Below are positions 33,165 through 41,598 of a stretch of 64,000 bases of DNA, in pieces. Position numbers and translations under genes: made by a program. The first letter of the stretch is position 1, and every line of letters begins with the position of its first letter. Source of the stretch: Dehalobacter sp. 12DCB1 (GTDB lineage Bacteria; Bacillota; Desulfitobacteriia; Desulfitobacteriales; Syntrophobotulaceae); contig NZ_POSF01000011.1 of NCBI RefSeq assembly GCF_004343605.1, forward strand, positions 136,990-200,989. Reading direction: 5' to 3'. Under the pieces are notes generated by a model. The model worked only from the letters and a program-made list of their open reading frames with translations. It was not told where the DNA came from and searched no databases.

Positions 33165-33374
33165 TTACAATCTAAATATTCCCCAATAGAGCCCTATTGC
33201 CATAGAACCATGGATCATTGCTAGCAGAAGAATGACGTATCCCATGATCCGGTGCCATCGAAAAGGAATAGGGACGATTCTTCTCGCAACAAGAATCTGA
33301 AAAACGATCAGTAAGAATAATAGCAAACCCAGCCAGAGATGGAGCGGTTTTCCCATGATTATCGGTATCATCAT
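33165..33374 (-). CDS. Small two-helix membrane protein with possible haem ligands
   Basis: This 69-aa protein has two membrane helices with histidines near their ends (KPLHLWLGLL, FRWHRIMGY, MIHGSM), a layout reminiscent of half a cytochrome b561 or DUF4405 protein. The start overlaps the preceding stop as ATGA. It lies 27 bases before the cupredoxin gene. A role in electron transfer to the cupredoxin is inferred from the histidines and operon order only. Confidence 0.6.
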   Translation of the reverse strand: MMIPIIMGKPLHLWLGLLLFLLIVFQILVARRIVPIPFRWHRIMGYVILLLAMIHGSMAIGLYWGIFRL

Positions 33375-33541
33375 GCTTTTACACTTCCAGCCTTGCTATC
33401 TTCATACTTTCGGCTATTGCTGATGGCTAGTTCATCATTACCTTCCAAGCGCTGCATGTTATCTTTACCATATAATCCTTTTATGATCGCTCTAATGATC
33501 TTTACTTCCTTTTCATTGTTGAATGAATAAAGTATTTGCAT
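33371..33541 (-). CDS. Short first gene of the cupredoxin operon
   Basis: This 56-aa protein of unknown family, MQILYSFNNEKEVKIIRAII then KGLYGKDNMQRLEGNDELAI, is polar with a charged tail. GAGGG lies nine bases before ATG 33541, and its stop overlaps the next start. It is the first gene after the shared ATGTCAT/ATGACAT operator at 33597. The coupling supports it being real; its function is not evident. Confidence 0.55.
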   Translation of the reverse strand: MQILYSFNNEKEVKIIRAIIKGLYGKDNMQRLEGNDELAISNSRKYEDSKAGSVKA

Positions 33542-33584
33542 ATTTTCGCCCTCATTTCTCAACAAACTTTTATGGATATTAAGA

Positions 33585-33636
33585 ATGATAACAAAAAAAA
33601 ATGTCATTATTATGACATTTTTCTTCCATTTAGCCT
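33585..33636 (-). promoter_or_regulatory. Shared palindromic operator/promoter, copy 1
   Basis: Arms AAAAATGTCAT (33597-33607) and ATGACATTTTT (33612-33622) flank TATT. On the minus strand CTAAAT and AAGAAA precede the palindrome; a T tract, G and TATCAT (33590-33585, probable -10) follow. The operator centre is about 31 bases before the likely start, overlapping the -35 region. Two further copies lie at 36563 and 38443. Confidence 0.75.
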
Positions 33637-33672
33637 CTATTATTTTCACAAGGTCCTCATATCACATGGTCT

Positions 33673-36408
33673 TCATAGAAAGTCCTTGGACGTAGTTGTA
33701 CGCATCTTCTTTGATTCGTGCCAGGTGATGAACTTCTCGAGTTTGCCCTGAAGAGTCCCGAAATTTATGGGCTTAGAAATATAGTCATCACATCCTGCGC
33801 GGAAAAACTCCCGGATATCTTCCCGGAAAGTCGTGGCCGTTTGCATAATGACGTGAATGCCTTTCAGCGCCGGATCCTCTCGGATCAATTTAAGTATCGT
33901 CATCCCATCCATCACCGGCATCTGAGAATCTAACAGCACGACATGAAAACTTTCTTCATGTAACAACTTCAGTGCAGCCTCTCCGTTTTCGGCTTCCTGA
34001 TAATTGAGATTCATCCGGTTAAGAAAATAAGCAATCAGTTTCCGATTCTCCACGTTATCGTCTACCACCAGGATTCGTAATTTCCCTAAGGCCTGCTTCT
34101 GTTTTTCTAGATGGAGCTTTTTCATATCAAAATACGCTTTCGGAATCAATCCCAATATTTCCTTCACCTCGGAGAATCTCTTCCTGACCTTCTCCATATC
34201 GGGTGGTTTTTTTCTTAGTTCCGCCTCTATTTCAGCGGATTTCAGATAGACCTCCGTCATTTGCAGTGTCCCAGCGCTTCCTTTTAGAGAATGCGTCAGA
34301 GACTGGGCTTTTTCGATCACTTGCTCAACAAGGGCATTCTCCAGGGCCTCTATTCTTATCACGATACGGTTCAGGCACTCCAGCAGCATCTCAGGAGTTC
34401 CCATCTCCTCTTCTGCTTTGTTAAGCCATCTTTCCACCATGGCTGTACCGAAGGCCTCCCTGCCTTGCATGACTTGACGGATAAACGAATAGAAGTCGTC
34501 TTCTTGATTGGGCTTTCCGTATTTCAGGGCATTGGCGTCCGCCTGAAAGCTGATTCGATCCGACCTGCATTTCTTCAGGCGGATGACTGGGACGAATGCT
34601 GTCCGAAAATCCTGTTTCAAATCATCAGCCAACAGCTTCATTGTGCTGCTTCCGGTATTTTCATACAGTAAGACAATGTCGGCCCTACCGATCATCATGC
34701 TGTCTTTTGTTTTAGCATCGAAAGGAAGTACCTTTATTGCAACCCCATCGCAGGAACCTCGTTTCACGATGTCTTGAACAACTTCCATATCAATCGGTTT
34801 GCTGCTGTCCACAATCAGGAATATAATCCGCTCAGTGCTATTCGGTTCAGTTCCCGCTAAGACCGGTTCGATATAATCCTGTAATTCTATTTCCCCGGCT
34901 TCAGCCGGCAGGGATACAATAAATTCAGAACCCGTACCGGTGCTTTCATACCGAATGCTTCCGCCCATCACGTCCAGCAGGTTTTGCGTGATGGACAGTC
35001 CCAAGCCGGTTCCCCCATATTTTCTTGCATAAGAAGTATCGGCCTGCTCAAAAGCGGAGAAGATTACGATTTGTTTATCCTCTGGAATTCCGATGCCGGT
35101 ATCTTTAACGATGATTTCCAGCTGCCCGTTCCGGTAGGTAACCCGGATACTCACGCCGCCAAACTCGGTGAATTTGAATGCGTTCCCCGTCAAATTGACC
35201 AAGACTTGCATGATCCGGTGTTCATCACCTACGATGATTTCAGGAACAGAAGAATCCATATACACTTCCCAGAATAGGCGGCGTTCCTGCGATTGAATCA
35301 TAAACATTTTTTTCAGGTTTTCCAGCAGTTTGCGTATGGAAAACCTTTTTTGTTCTATTTGGATCATACCGGCTTCGATCTTAGAGAACTCGAGAATATT
35401 ATTGATCAGGTTCAGAAGATGGCTGCCGGCATTTTTGATGATTTCAAGTTTTTCCCGTTTCTCAGCGGCCTTCTCCTCCTCATACAGGATATTTGTAAAC
35501 CCTATGATTGAGTTGAGCGGTGTGCGGATTTCATGGGACATATTTGCTAAGAAACGGCTTTTCATGTTGTTGGCTGCTTCAGCCGCATTTTTGGCGTCTT
35601 TAAGCTTGATTTCATTAATGGTCAGTTCACGGAAGATTGAATTATAGGGGTCTTCAATCCCGGTCTTAACGATGGCACGGTACATGAGGTAGAAGGAGAT
35701 GATTTTAAAGTAATGTCCGACCATATTCAGGATGCCAAAGTTATCACTATAGAGAGTAAAAGACAGTTCCTGAAAGATCGTGAAGACCATCGCGGCTATC
35801 AACAATTTATAAGTCTTCTCATCGAAATTTTTTCTGTTCTTCCAAAGCAACAAAATACCGGTTATTAAAATAGAACAAACGATGTATTCGCTGATGATCT
35901 TAAATTCTGTTTGTCCTTGGTTGGCAATAAAACAGACCGGGAAGATTTTCCATACAAAGATAGAGGCCAAAAGGACCGCTGTTATAAGGAAATAGATGAC
36001 GATGATTCCCCGGGTCCCGACCCTGTGTATCATTTGGTTAACCCTTTCAGGCCAAGCGAATGCGACCAGCAAGGTCAGGCTTTCCATATATCGCGCCGCA
36101 ATCCATAACTGATTGGCATAGAAGTCGTAATCCTTAAAAATAGACATCCCCTGATACGAAAGCGTATGCAAAAGATCGATCATGGCAACGAAAAGGTAGC
36201 CGATGCTAATAAACACCAGCACTTTGTTTTCCATAAATTTTTTGGAATTCCACATGATCAGAAAAAGGGTCCCGGCGATGGCAATGCTGAATAATTCCAC
36301 TAAAGAATGAAACAGTAAGTAATTGAACCTTCTGATAAAAAACAGTCCAACGACGATCATCATCGCGCCAATCATATAATTCAGCGGATTTTCTTTCGCA
36401 TTTTCCAT
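33673..36408 (-). CDS. MASE3-type hybrid histidine kinase
   Basis: About 911 aa. A seven-helix MASE3-like sensor (residues about 10-235) is followed by HisKA with SHEIRTPLNSIIGF, a HATPase domain (NLTGNAFKFTEFG, KDTGIGIPED, GGTGLGLSIT) and a poorly conserved receiver-like region. An HPt domain with LTHSLKGSAGTL and a C-terminal receiver with LLDSQMPVMDGMT complete it. Phosphate can thus pass through a full relay, perhaps to the OmpR regulator or receiver protein nearby. ATG 36408, nine bases after GAGG, is preferred over an upstream TTG. The promoter holds operator copy 2. Confidence 0.88.
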   Translation of the reverse strand: MENAKENPLNYMIGAMMIVVGLFFIRRFNYLLFHSLVELFSIAIAGTLFLIMWNSKKFMENKVLVFISIGYLFVAMIDLLHTLSYQGMSIFKDYDFYANQLWIAARYMESLTLLVAFAWPERVNQMIHRVGTRGIIVIYFLITAVLLASIFVWKIFPVCFIANQGQTEFKIISEYIVCSILITGILLLWKNRKNFDEKTYKLLIAAMVFTIFQELSFTLYSDNFGILNMVGHYFKIISFYLMYRAIVKTGIEDPYNSIFRELTINEIKLKDAKNAAEAANNMKSRFLANMSHEIRTPLNSIIGFTNILYEEEKAAEKREKLEIIKNAGSHLLNLINNILEFSKIEAGMIQIEQKRFSIRKLLENLKKMFMIQSQERRLFWEVYMDSSVPEIIVGDEHRIMQVLVNLTGNAFKFTEFGGVSIRVTYRNGQLEIIVKDTGIGIPEDKQIVIFSAFEQADTSYARKYGGTGLGLSITQNLLDVMGGSIRYESTGTGSEFIVSLPAEAGEIELQDYIEPVLAGTEPNSTERIIFLIVDSSKPIDMEVVQDIVKRGSCDGVAIKVLPFDAKTKDSMMIGRADIVLLYENTGSSTMKLLADDLKQDFRTAFVPVIRLKKCRSDRISFQADANALKYGKPNQEDDFYSFIRQVMQGREAFGTAMVERWLNKAEEEMGTPEMLLECLNRIVIRIEALENALVEQVIEKAQSLTHSLKGSAGTLQMTEVYLKSAEIEAELRKKPPDMEKVRKRFSEVKEILGLIPKAYFDMKKLHLEKQKQALGKLRILVVDDNVENRKLIAYFLNRMNLNYQEAENGEAALKLLHEESFHVVLLDSQMPVMDGMTILKLIREDPALKGIHVIMQTATTFREDIREFFRAGCDDYISKPINFGTLQGKLEKFITWHESKKMRTTTSKDFL

Positions 36409-36562
36409 AAAACACTTCCTCGGTGAAGGGTTCGGTTCCGCTATATTTTTGGACGGTGCTCCGAACAATAATTTAATTATAATGTCCTTTATTAGATGAT
36501 GATAGATATTAATCCTTCTTTCTCCAATAAATGTTCTTTTATGGATGATTTATACTTTCTGA

Positions 36563-36613
36563 TATACTAACAAAAAAAAATGTCATTATTATGACATTTC
36601 TATTTTATTTAGG
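36563..36613 (-). promoter_or_regulatory. Shared palindromic operator/promoter, copy 2
   Basis: AAATGTCAT (36578-36586) and ATGACATTT (36591-36599) flank TATT. The flanking CTAAATAAAA before it, the nine-T tract after it and a -10-like TAGTAT at the same spacing match copy 1. It lies about 170 bases before the chosen start of the histidine kinase. Confidence 0.75.
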
Positions 36614-36661
36614 ATCTATGTCTACCAGTATCTAATTAAAAAAATTAAAAGAGCTGATTCT

Positions 36662-37360
36662 TTACAGGGGCTTCACTCCCAGTTTGTATCCGACTCCGTG
36701 TACCGTTTTGATGTAATAGGGATTGGCAGCATCCGGTTCAATCTTTTCCCGCAGACGTTTTACCAGCGAGGCAACGACTGAATCACTTCCAAAATAGTCA
36801 GTTTCCCAAATTTGGTTAAGGATCAAGTCTTTCGTAAAGACCTGATCAGGACGGTTGGCAAGTAACCAGAGAAGCGCATATTCCTTGGGGGTCAGATCAA
36901 TCTCCTGGCTTCTTACCATGGTTGTGCGGCTGGTATTATTAATCGTCAGGCCAGGAAGTTCCACGATATCTCGAATGTTTTCCAATCGCCCATGTTCTTT
37001 AACCCGGCGCAATACCGCTTTAATACGTAAGATAAGCTCCGTACTGTCAAACGGCTTGGTGATATAGTCATCACATCCTAAAATAAGTCCGGAAATCTTA
37101 TCTGCATGATCTTCCTTGGCCGTTAAAATGATAATCGGCAGATTACTTTCTTTCCGTATTTTGCGGATGACTTCAAATCCATCCATCCCGGGCATCATGA
37201 TATCGAGCAACAGCAGATCCGGTTTGTAATTCCGATACTCCGCGCTGACTTCCGTACCGTCTCCAACAACCTTTACATCATATCCTTCGCGGCTTAATAA
37301 GATATGCAAGAATTGCCGGATACTGGTGTCATCTTCTGCAATCAGAATTTTTGTTTTCAA
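36662..37360 (-). CDS. OmpR/PhoB-family response regulator
   Basis: This 232-aa protein has an N-terminal receiver (ILIAEDD, phosphorylation Asp in LLLLDIMMPGMDG, and ITKPFDSTELI) and a C-terminal winged helix (LTPKEYALLWLLANRPDQVF, then VASLVKRLREKIEPD and TVHGVGYKLG). It controls transcription upon phosphorylation. The start is taken as TTG 37360, eight bases after GGAGG. It follows a stand-alone HisKA peptide by 16 bases and lies upstream of the hybrid kinase, which may phosphorylate it. Confidence 0.9.
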   Translation of the reverse strand: MKTKILIAEDDTSIRQFLHILLSREGYDVKVVGDGTEVSAEYRNYKPDLLLLDIMMPGMDGFEVIRKIRKESNLPIIILTAKEDHADKISGLILGCDDYITKPFDSTELILRIKAVLRRVKEHGRLENIRDIVELPGLTINNTSRTTMVRSQEIDLTPKEYALLWLLANRPDQVFTKDLILNQIWETDYFGSDSVVASLVKRLREKIEPDAANPYYIKTVHGVGYKLGVKPL

Positions 37361-37376
37361 GATGACGACCTCCTTC

Positions 37377-37589
37377 TCACTCAATAGCTTTGTCCGCCTG
37401 GATTTTTGCTTCATTCACAATCTCATTGAATACTTTCAGCAGTGATTTTGTCGATGACTTTATGATCATCAAATAGTCCCGTTGTTCATCCGTGACTTCC
37501 GTCATCAGTGTCAAATCAGTCATACTCATGATTCTTGTCATATACGTGCGGATTTCATGACTCTTATCTAGGACCATCACAAGAAGCAC
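37377..37589 (-). CDS. Stand-alone HisKA (dimerisation/phosphoacceptor) peptide
   Basis: 70 aa. The H-box KSHEIRTYMTRIMSMTDLTL is followed by the second helix LMIIKSSTKSLLKVFNEIVN, but there is no ATPase domain and no sensor. It is either a remnant of a histidine kinase or a small phosphotransfer or decoy protein for the response regulator, whose ribosome site lies right after it. No clear ribosome site was found for its own start. Confidence 0.55.
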   Translation of the reverse strand: MLLVMVLDKSHEIRTYMTRIMSMTDLTLMTEVTDEQRDYLMIIKSSTKSLLKVFNEIVNEAKIQADKAIE

Positions 37590-37689
37590 ACTCCTTAAAG
37601 CGTCTTATCCCGCCTAAGATATATCTCAACATATTCCACGTTTTCTCGTCATTTCCTGCTCAAATGGCAGTACCTCCAGCGAAAAAATG

Positions 37690-37726
37690 ATAAAGGCCAG
37701 AACGTCCGAAGACGTCTGACCTTTAT
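37690..37726. terminator. Terminator hairpin between DoxX and HisKA genes
   Basis: ATAAAGG and CCTTTAT outer arms and an ACGTC/GACGT inner stem give a long hairpin downstream of the minus-strand DoxX gene. No long T run follows on the minus strand. Confidence 0.5.
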
Positions 37727-37835
37727 GATTCGTTTGCTCTGCATGGCCGATTAATTACAGTTACAGATCATTTATTTAATTAATACCATGTAACCCCTAA
37801 ATCTTATATATTACAATTTTAGGGGTTACAAGGTA

Positions 37836-38408
37836 CTATACATTATTGAACAGCTTGTGGTTAACGCTATTTGGTAATAAGTTCATACCCTTTCTAGCTC
37901 TTAAGAATCCATCGATTCCGATAAGCTCCGCATATTTTGAAAATTTCAGCATCGCTAAGTTTGTCCAGATATAACCAAAGTTGTTAAACGATCCACTGGC
38001 CATGAATTGCGTATTCATAAACATGGCAATGAAGGCGAACCAGAAAATTCTAAATCCAAGAATCATGGAGATACCTATCGTTATCTCAAATATAACGACG
38101 AGCGTATCCGTTACTCCTGGCATACCTAAGAAGAAAGTGTTGGCAATCCAGGCGAATGCTTTGTTCATATAAAGCGGATCAAACCTTGTAACTTCAGGTC
38201 CGGCAATATTTGCAACAAGCTTCGTGATCACCCCCGCCGAATGGATGTTTCCATCAGAAAGCCATGTTAACTTGTGAAGCCCAGAGGTAAGCCAGCCAAA
38301 CCCATAGATAAGTCTAGCGATGGTAAAAACAATGACGAGAAAGGCTGCTTTCCCATTTTTCATTTCGGCTGTTACTGAATCAATATAACTTTTCATTGCT
38401 GTAGACAT
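37836..38408 (-). CDS. DoxX-family membrane protein
   Basis: This 190-aa protein has four membrane helices. RLIYGFGWLTSGLHKLTWL near the start and FEITIGISMILGFRIFWFAF match the DoxX/MauE-like fold, linked in other bacteria to redox stress and thiol or quinone metabolism. ATG 38408 is chosen, with AAGGAG nine bases upstream. The promoter carries operator copy 3, which places it in the same putative regulon as the cupredoxin operon and the hybrid kinase. Confidence 0.8.
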   Translation of the reverse strand: MSTAMKSYIDSVTAEMKNGKAAFLVIVFTIARLIYGFGWLTSGLHKLTWLSDGNIHSAGVITKLVANIAGPEVTRFDPLYMNKAFAWIANTFFLGMPGVTDTLVVIFEITIGISMILGFRIFWFAFIAMFMNTQFMASGSFNNFGYIWTNLAMLKFSKYAELIGIDGFLRARKGMNLLPNSVNHKLFNNV

Positions 38409-38442
38409 TCTTTCCATCTCCTTCTTTCTTTGTATCAACGCC

Positions 38443-38495
38443 ATGATAGCAAAAAAAAATATCATTTTTATGACATTTTTCTTTTATTTAGACGT
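38443..38495 (-). promoter_or_regulatory. Shared palindromic operator/promoter, copy 3
   Basis: ATATCAT (38459-38465) and ATGACAT (38470-38476) flank TTTT; one base in the left arm differs from copies 1 and 2. The flanks CTAAATAAAAGAAA, the T tract and TATCAT (-10) keep the same order and spacing. It lies about 40 bases before the DoxX gene start. Confidence 0.75.
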
Positions 38496-38503
38496 TATTC
38501 TTT

Positions 38504-38965
38504 TTACTTGTGATCATGTTTTGCCCATCTCTCGACCATTTCATAAAATGTATTTGTTTCGACAGGCTTTGTTAAATAATCATCCATTCCTGCGTTAATA
38601 CAGGTCTCCCTGACCCCTTCTAACGCATTAGCCGTCATAGCGATAATGGGTGTGCGCGCGCCTCGCTGACGCTCTAATTGTCTGATTGCTTCCGTTGTCT
38701 GGTAACCATCTAATCCCGGCATCTGACAATCCATCACGATGACATCAAATTCCTGTATTTGATAAGCATCGAGGGCAGCATACCCGTCCTCTGCCAAAAC
38801 AACTTTCCAGCCCTTGCGCAAGGAAAATTTTTCAATCACAATCCGGATGATCTCATCGTCCTCCACAATGAGAAGCGTTAACGGCTTTTCTTCGACCTTA
38901 ATTTCGGAATCACGGATTTCATTTTTTATATCATCTTCTTCCACCGCCAAGTCCAGTACCTCCAT
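38504..38965 (-). CDS. Stand-alone response-regulator receiver protein
   Basis: This 153-aa protein has an acidic N-terminal tail (about 28 residues) followed by a receiver domain: LLIVEDDEIIRIVIE, phosphorylation Asp in VIVMDCQMPGLDG, IIAMTANAL and DYLTKPVE. It has no output domain. This type usually shuttles phosphate from a hybrid kinase, or is the detached receiver of one; the large kinase at 33673 is a likely partner. GGGGGG lies eleven bases before ATG 38965, so the exact start is uncertain. Confidence 0.8.
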   Translation of the reverse strand: MEVLDLAVEEDDIKNEIRDSEIKVEEKPLTLLIVEDDEIIRIVIEKFSLRKGWKVVLAEDGYAALDAYQIQEFDVIVMDCQMPGLDGYQTTEAIRQLERQRGARTPIIAMTANALEGVRETCINAGMDDYLTKPVETNTFYEMVERWAKHDHK

Positions 38966-39208
38966 TTCCGTCTATCCCCCCTTTGTGGTTTCTGGGAGTC
39001 ATTGTCATATATAGACCTAATGGTAACAAAATCATAAATGAGATGAATAAAAGCCACGCTTTCTTTAGAACAGAGGCTACGATCCCTACAATCAATTGTC
39101 TATTAATTCCATATACCATATTTAAGTTAAAATACATAGTTATGTGTAAAATTTTGTTAATATGATGCCACTGTGAATTCGTTATTCTCTTTTGCAGATT
39201 TCCTCCGA

Positions 39209-39907
39209 TCAGATAGATCGGATTTTCAGCGTCCGCAGGTGCGCCTTTGCTTCGTCGCTAATCCGGTAGCTCTCGATCGCTTTCTGGATAGCTTTGTTGT
39301 GCGTCCACTTCTCCAAACACTGTTGCTGAATATACGGCAAAGCCGCTTCGTACTGTTTGGCCAAGGCCGTGGCAAAATACCAGGCGATCATCATGTTAAC
39401 ATAGTATTCGTCCGACCGGATACCTGCAACAAGCTCCAGCGTCTCCGGCCGGAAATCGTCATCGAGATAGAAGCTCATCAGCATGCCGATCCCGAAGCGC
39501 ACCGTATAGGTCCGGCCGGATACCAGCCAGACTTTGATTTTTGCGTAGAGCTCGGGCAGATGCTTTTTCAATATCTTCGGTGAAATCAGGTCGCAGGTTG
39601 CCCAGTTGTCTATGTACGGCAGAAACGCGTCAATGGCACGGGTGGTGTCCTCATAATCCCTGATCGTTTCAATCAGGAAACCGTGCAGGTTATTTTCTTC
39701 ATAATACGCGTGCGGCAGGATTTGGAGGAACTCCGCAGCCTCCGGCGTTTTGGCAAGCTCCCGGGCGAGCTTCCGCAGAGCCGGCGTGCGAACACCGATC
39801 ACAGTTTCCGGGTTCACCGTCGGCATGAGTTTGCATGCAAATTCTTTGTATTTCAGATCCTGCAGTTCAAACAGCCGGCGCCGGATCTCTTCTTCTGTAC
39901 CGCTCAT
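39209..39907 (-). CDS. AlkD-like DNA alkylation repair protein
   Basis: This 232-aa protein is built from HEAT-like helical repeats, with GVRTPALRKLARELAK, NWATCDLISPKIL and GRTYTVRFGIGMLMSFY, typical of the AlkD/AlkC family of DNA glycosylases. It excises alkylated purines. It stands alone on the minus strand, tail to tail with the signalling block. GC content is higher than that of its neighbours, hinting at a different origin. Confidence 0.88.
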   Translation of the reverse strand: MSGTEEEIRRRLFELQDLKYKEFACKLMPTVNPETVIGVRTPALRKLARELAKTPEAAEFLQILPHAYYEENNLHGFLIETIRDYEDTTRAIDAFLPYIDNWATCDLISPKILKKHLPELYAKIKVWLVSGRTYTVRFGIGMLMSFYLDDDFRPETLELVAGIRSDEYYVNMMIAWYFATALAKQYEAALPYIQQQCLEKWTHNKAIQKAIESYRISDEAKAHLRTLKIRSI

Positions 39908-40088
39908 ATTGTTTTACCCTGCTTTCTTCATTACCCTCTTATTTTTAATATATCATATTATCTGGTCCAAATTAAACGGTTGTCTTTTACTAAGTGTAAG
40001 CTTGCAAAAGATACTGCAATTTTTTTGTCACGCTTGTCAGGCTTATCCCATATGATGCCAATAAAATACAGGAAAGAGCGGTATCAAT

Positions 40089-40970
40089 ATGCGTGATTTA
40101 CTGACAGAACGTACGCCGCCTGTGATAGCGGCTGAAATCAATACGATTAAACAACAAACCAATAAAATTCTGCTGACCAGCGCCGTCGAAGTAGGAAAAC
40201 GTCTAAAGGAAGCCAAAGCGCTGCTGCCCTATGGAGAGTGGGGCAAATGGCTGGAGGAATCGGTAAGTTATTCTCAAAGAACTGCAGATAGGATGATGCA
40301 AATCTTCGATGAATATGGGGCTAAACTGCTTGTCCCATCCGAAGATCAGGAAATGTTAGATTCGTCACCGGTGACGAATCTAACCTACACCCAGGCCCTC
40401 ATCCTTCTTGGGCTCCCGGTAGAGGAACGGGATGAGTTTATCGCTGAGAATGATGCAGGCAGCATGAGCAGCCGGCAGCTGCAACAGGCCGTATCTGTGA
40501 GAAACCAGGAGCTTGCCGGGAAAGAAGACGAAGACCTGCTGAAAGTCTGTGCTGAGCAAAAAGATAAAATCTCCAAATTATCCGATGAGCGTGATCAGGC
40601 GAAAAAAGAAGCTACAGATAACCTGCAAGCCGTCTGGGCCGAGCAGGGAAATGTATTGAAGCTGCAGCGGAAGCTTGACGTCCTGGAAAATGAAAATGAT
40701 GCGGCCAAGCGCATCGCCGAGATAGAATACGAAAGCAGGCTCTTAAAACTCAACCTCTCCATGACCCAGGCGGACGCCCGCTTCGAGCTGATAGCCAAAG
40801 GATTCGAGGAACTCTTTATCGCCATCAAAGAAATGGCCGCAGCGGACCCGGATGCTTGCAAATTATATATCACCCATGCCAATCAGTTGATGTCTAAAGC
40901 GATGAACAAGTTAAAGCGCATCGAGAAAACGGCCATGACAGCTCCGAAAGCCCCGGAAAATCCTGAATAA
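40089..40970 (+). CDS. DUF3102-family protein
   Basis: This 293-aa protein has an N-terminal domain with LLTSAVEVGKRLKEAKALLP and YGEWGKWLEESVSYSQRTAD, typical of DUF3102. A middle part with helix-turn-helix-like residues and a long coiled coil (about residues 150-230) follow. Such proteins occur on mobile or phage-related segments in Firmicutes and are thought to bind DNA. It precedes the DUF1659 and DUF2922 genes by about 100 bases. Confidence 0.8.
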   Translation: MRDLLTERTPPVIAAEINTIKQQTNKILLTSAVEVGKRLKEAKALLPYGEWGKWLEESVSYSQRTADRMMQIFDEYGAKLLVPSEDQEMLDSSPVTNLTYTQALILLGLPVEERDEFIAENDAGSMSSRQLQQAVSVRNQELAGKEDEDLLKVCAEQKDKISKLSDERDQAKKEATDNLQAVWAEQGNVLKLQRKLDVLENENDAAKRIAEIEYESRLLKLNLSMTQADARFELIAKGFEELFIAIKEMAAADPDACKLYITHANQLMSKAMNKLKRIEKTAMTAPKAPENPE

Positions 40971-41072
40971 AATTAATCTCTTTTCCTGAACCTCCAGAGA
41001 ACAATGGGCATATACTAAAAAGGACATGCTCTTCGGACAAGCAGAAAACCAGGAAAAGAGGTAAGCTAAGCT

Positions 41073-41297
41073 ATGACTTTAGTGGTAAACACGTTGGACT
41101 CCGTAATGGCGACCCGCTATCAGACAGGAACTACCGCCGGCGGCGCACCTGTTCTCCGGCAAAAAAGCCTGACCGGCGTTAAAGCAACGGCAACTGATCA
41201 GGACGTATACGATGTGGCTGTCGCTTTATCAAGCCTGGTGGATTATCCATTGACAGATATCCGCCGCCTAAAAATTTTTGAGCTGACCGATGAATAA
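41073..41297 (+). CDS. DUF1659-family small protein
   Basis: 74 aa; contains RQKSLTGVKATATDQDVYDV then AVALSSLVDYPLTDI, matching DUF1659. It is nearly always paired with a DUF2922 gene, as here (36 bases downstream). Function unknown. AGAGG lies about nine bases before ATG 41073. The pair probably forms one operon, perhaps with the DUF3102 gene. Confidence 0.85.
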   Translation: MTLVVNTLDSVMATRYQTGTTAGGAPVLRQKSLTGVKATATDQDVYDVAVALSSLVDYPLTDIRRLKIFELTDE

Positions 41298-41333
41298 CCG
41301 ACCGGAGAAAATAATTCCAGGTGGTGACAGAGC

Positions 41334-41573
41334 ATGGCAATAACGAGCCAGAAAGTTTTAAGAATGGTATTTACGACCGTAGGTGGTAAGGCGTTTACCA
41401 TTACCCTTCCCCAGCCAAAGGCAGGCCTTACGCTTGCCCAAGTCGGGACGGTCATGGACCTCATCATGGCAAAAAACATTTTTGCCACTTCCAGTGGGGA
41501 TCTGACAAGCAAGAGAGATATTAAAGTGGTAGATACTACCACGGACGATCTCTACGATCCCCCCCAAGAATAA
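41334..41573 (+). CDS. DUF2922-family small protein
   Basis: 79 aa; contains LRMVFTTVGGKAFTITLPQP and VMDLIMAKNIFATSSGDLTS, typical of DUF2922, the usual partner of DUF1659. Predicted fold is mostly beta. GGTGG precedes ATG 41334. A terminator-like hairpin follows at 41578. The biological role of the pair is unknown. Confidence 0.85.
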   Translation: MAITSQKVLRMVFTTVGGKAFTITLPQPKAGLTLAQVGTVMDLIMAKNIFATSSGDLTSKRDIKVVDTTTDDLYDPPQE

Positions 41574-41577
41574 AATA

Positions 41578-41598
41578 CTCCGGATAAGCTGTCCGGAG
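41578..41598. terminator. Hairpin after the DUF2922 gene
   Basis: CTCCGGA and TCCGGAG form a 7-base stem with a 7-base loop just after the DUF2922 stop codon. There is no clear T run. A second, GC-rich hairpin with a GCAA loop lies at 41626-41656 (inner arms GGCGGCC and GGCCGCC, outer CGAG/CTCG), so the end of this unit is strongly structured. Confidence 0.5.

Noticed and set aside
38931-39137. 68-codon membrane-like open frame overlapping the receiver gene
   Set aside because: Its second half (GGIDGNGGTGLGGGRR) is the out-of-frame image of the receiver gene start and the first half is AT-rich promoter sequence; no ribosome site was found.
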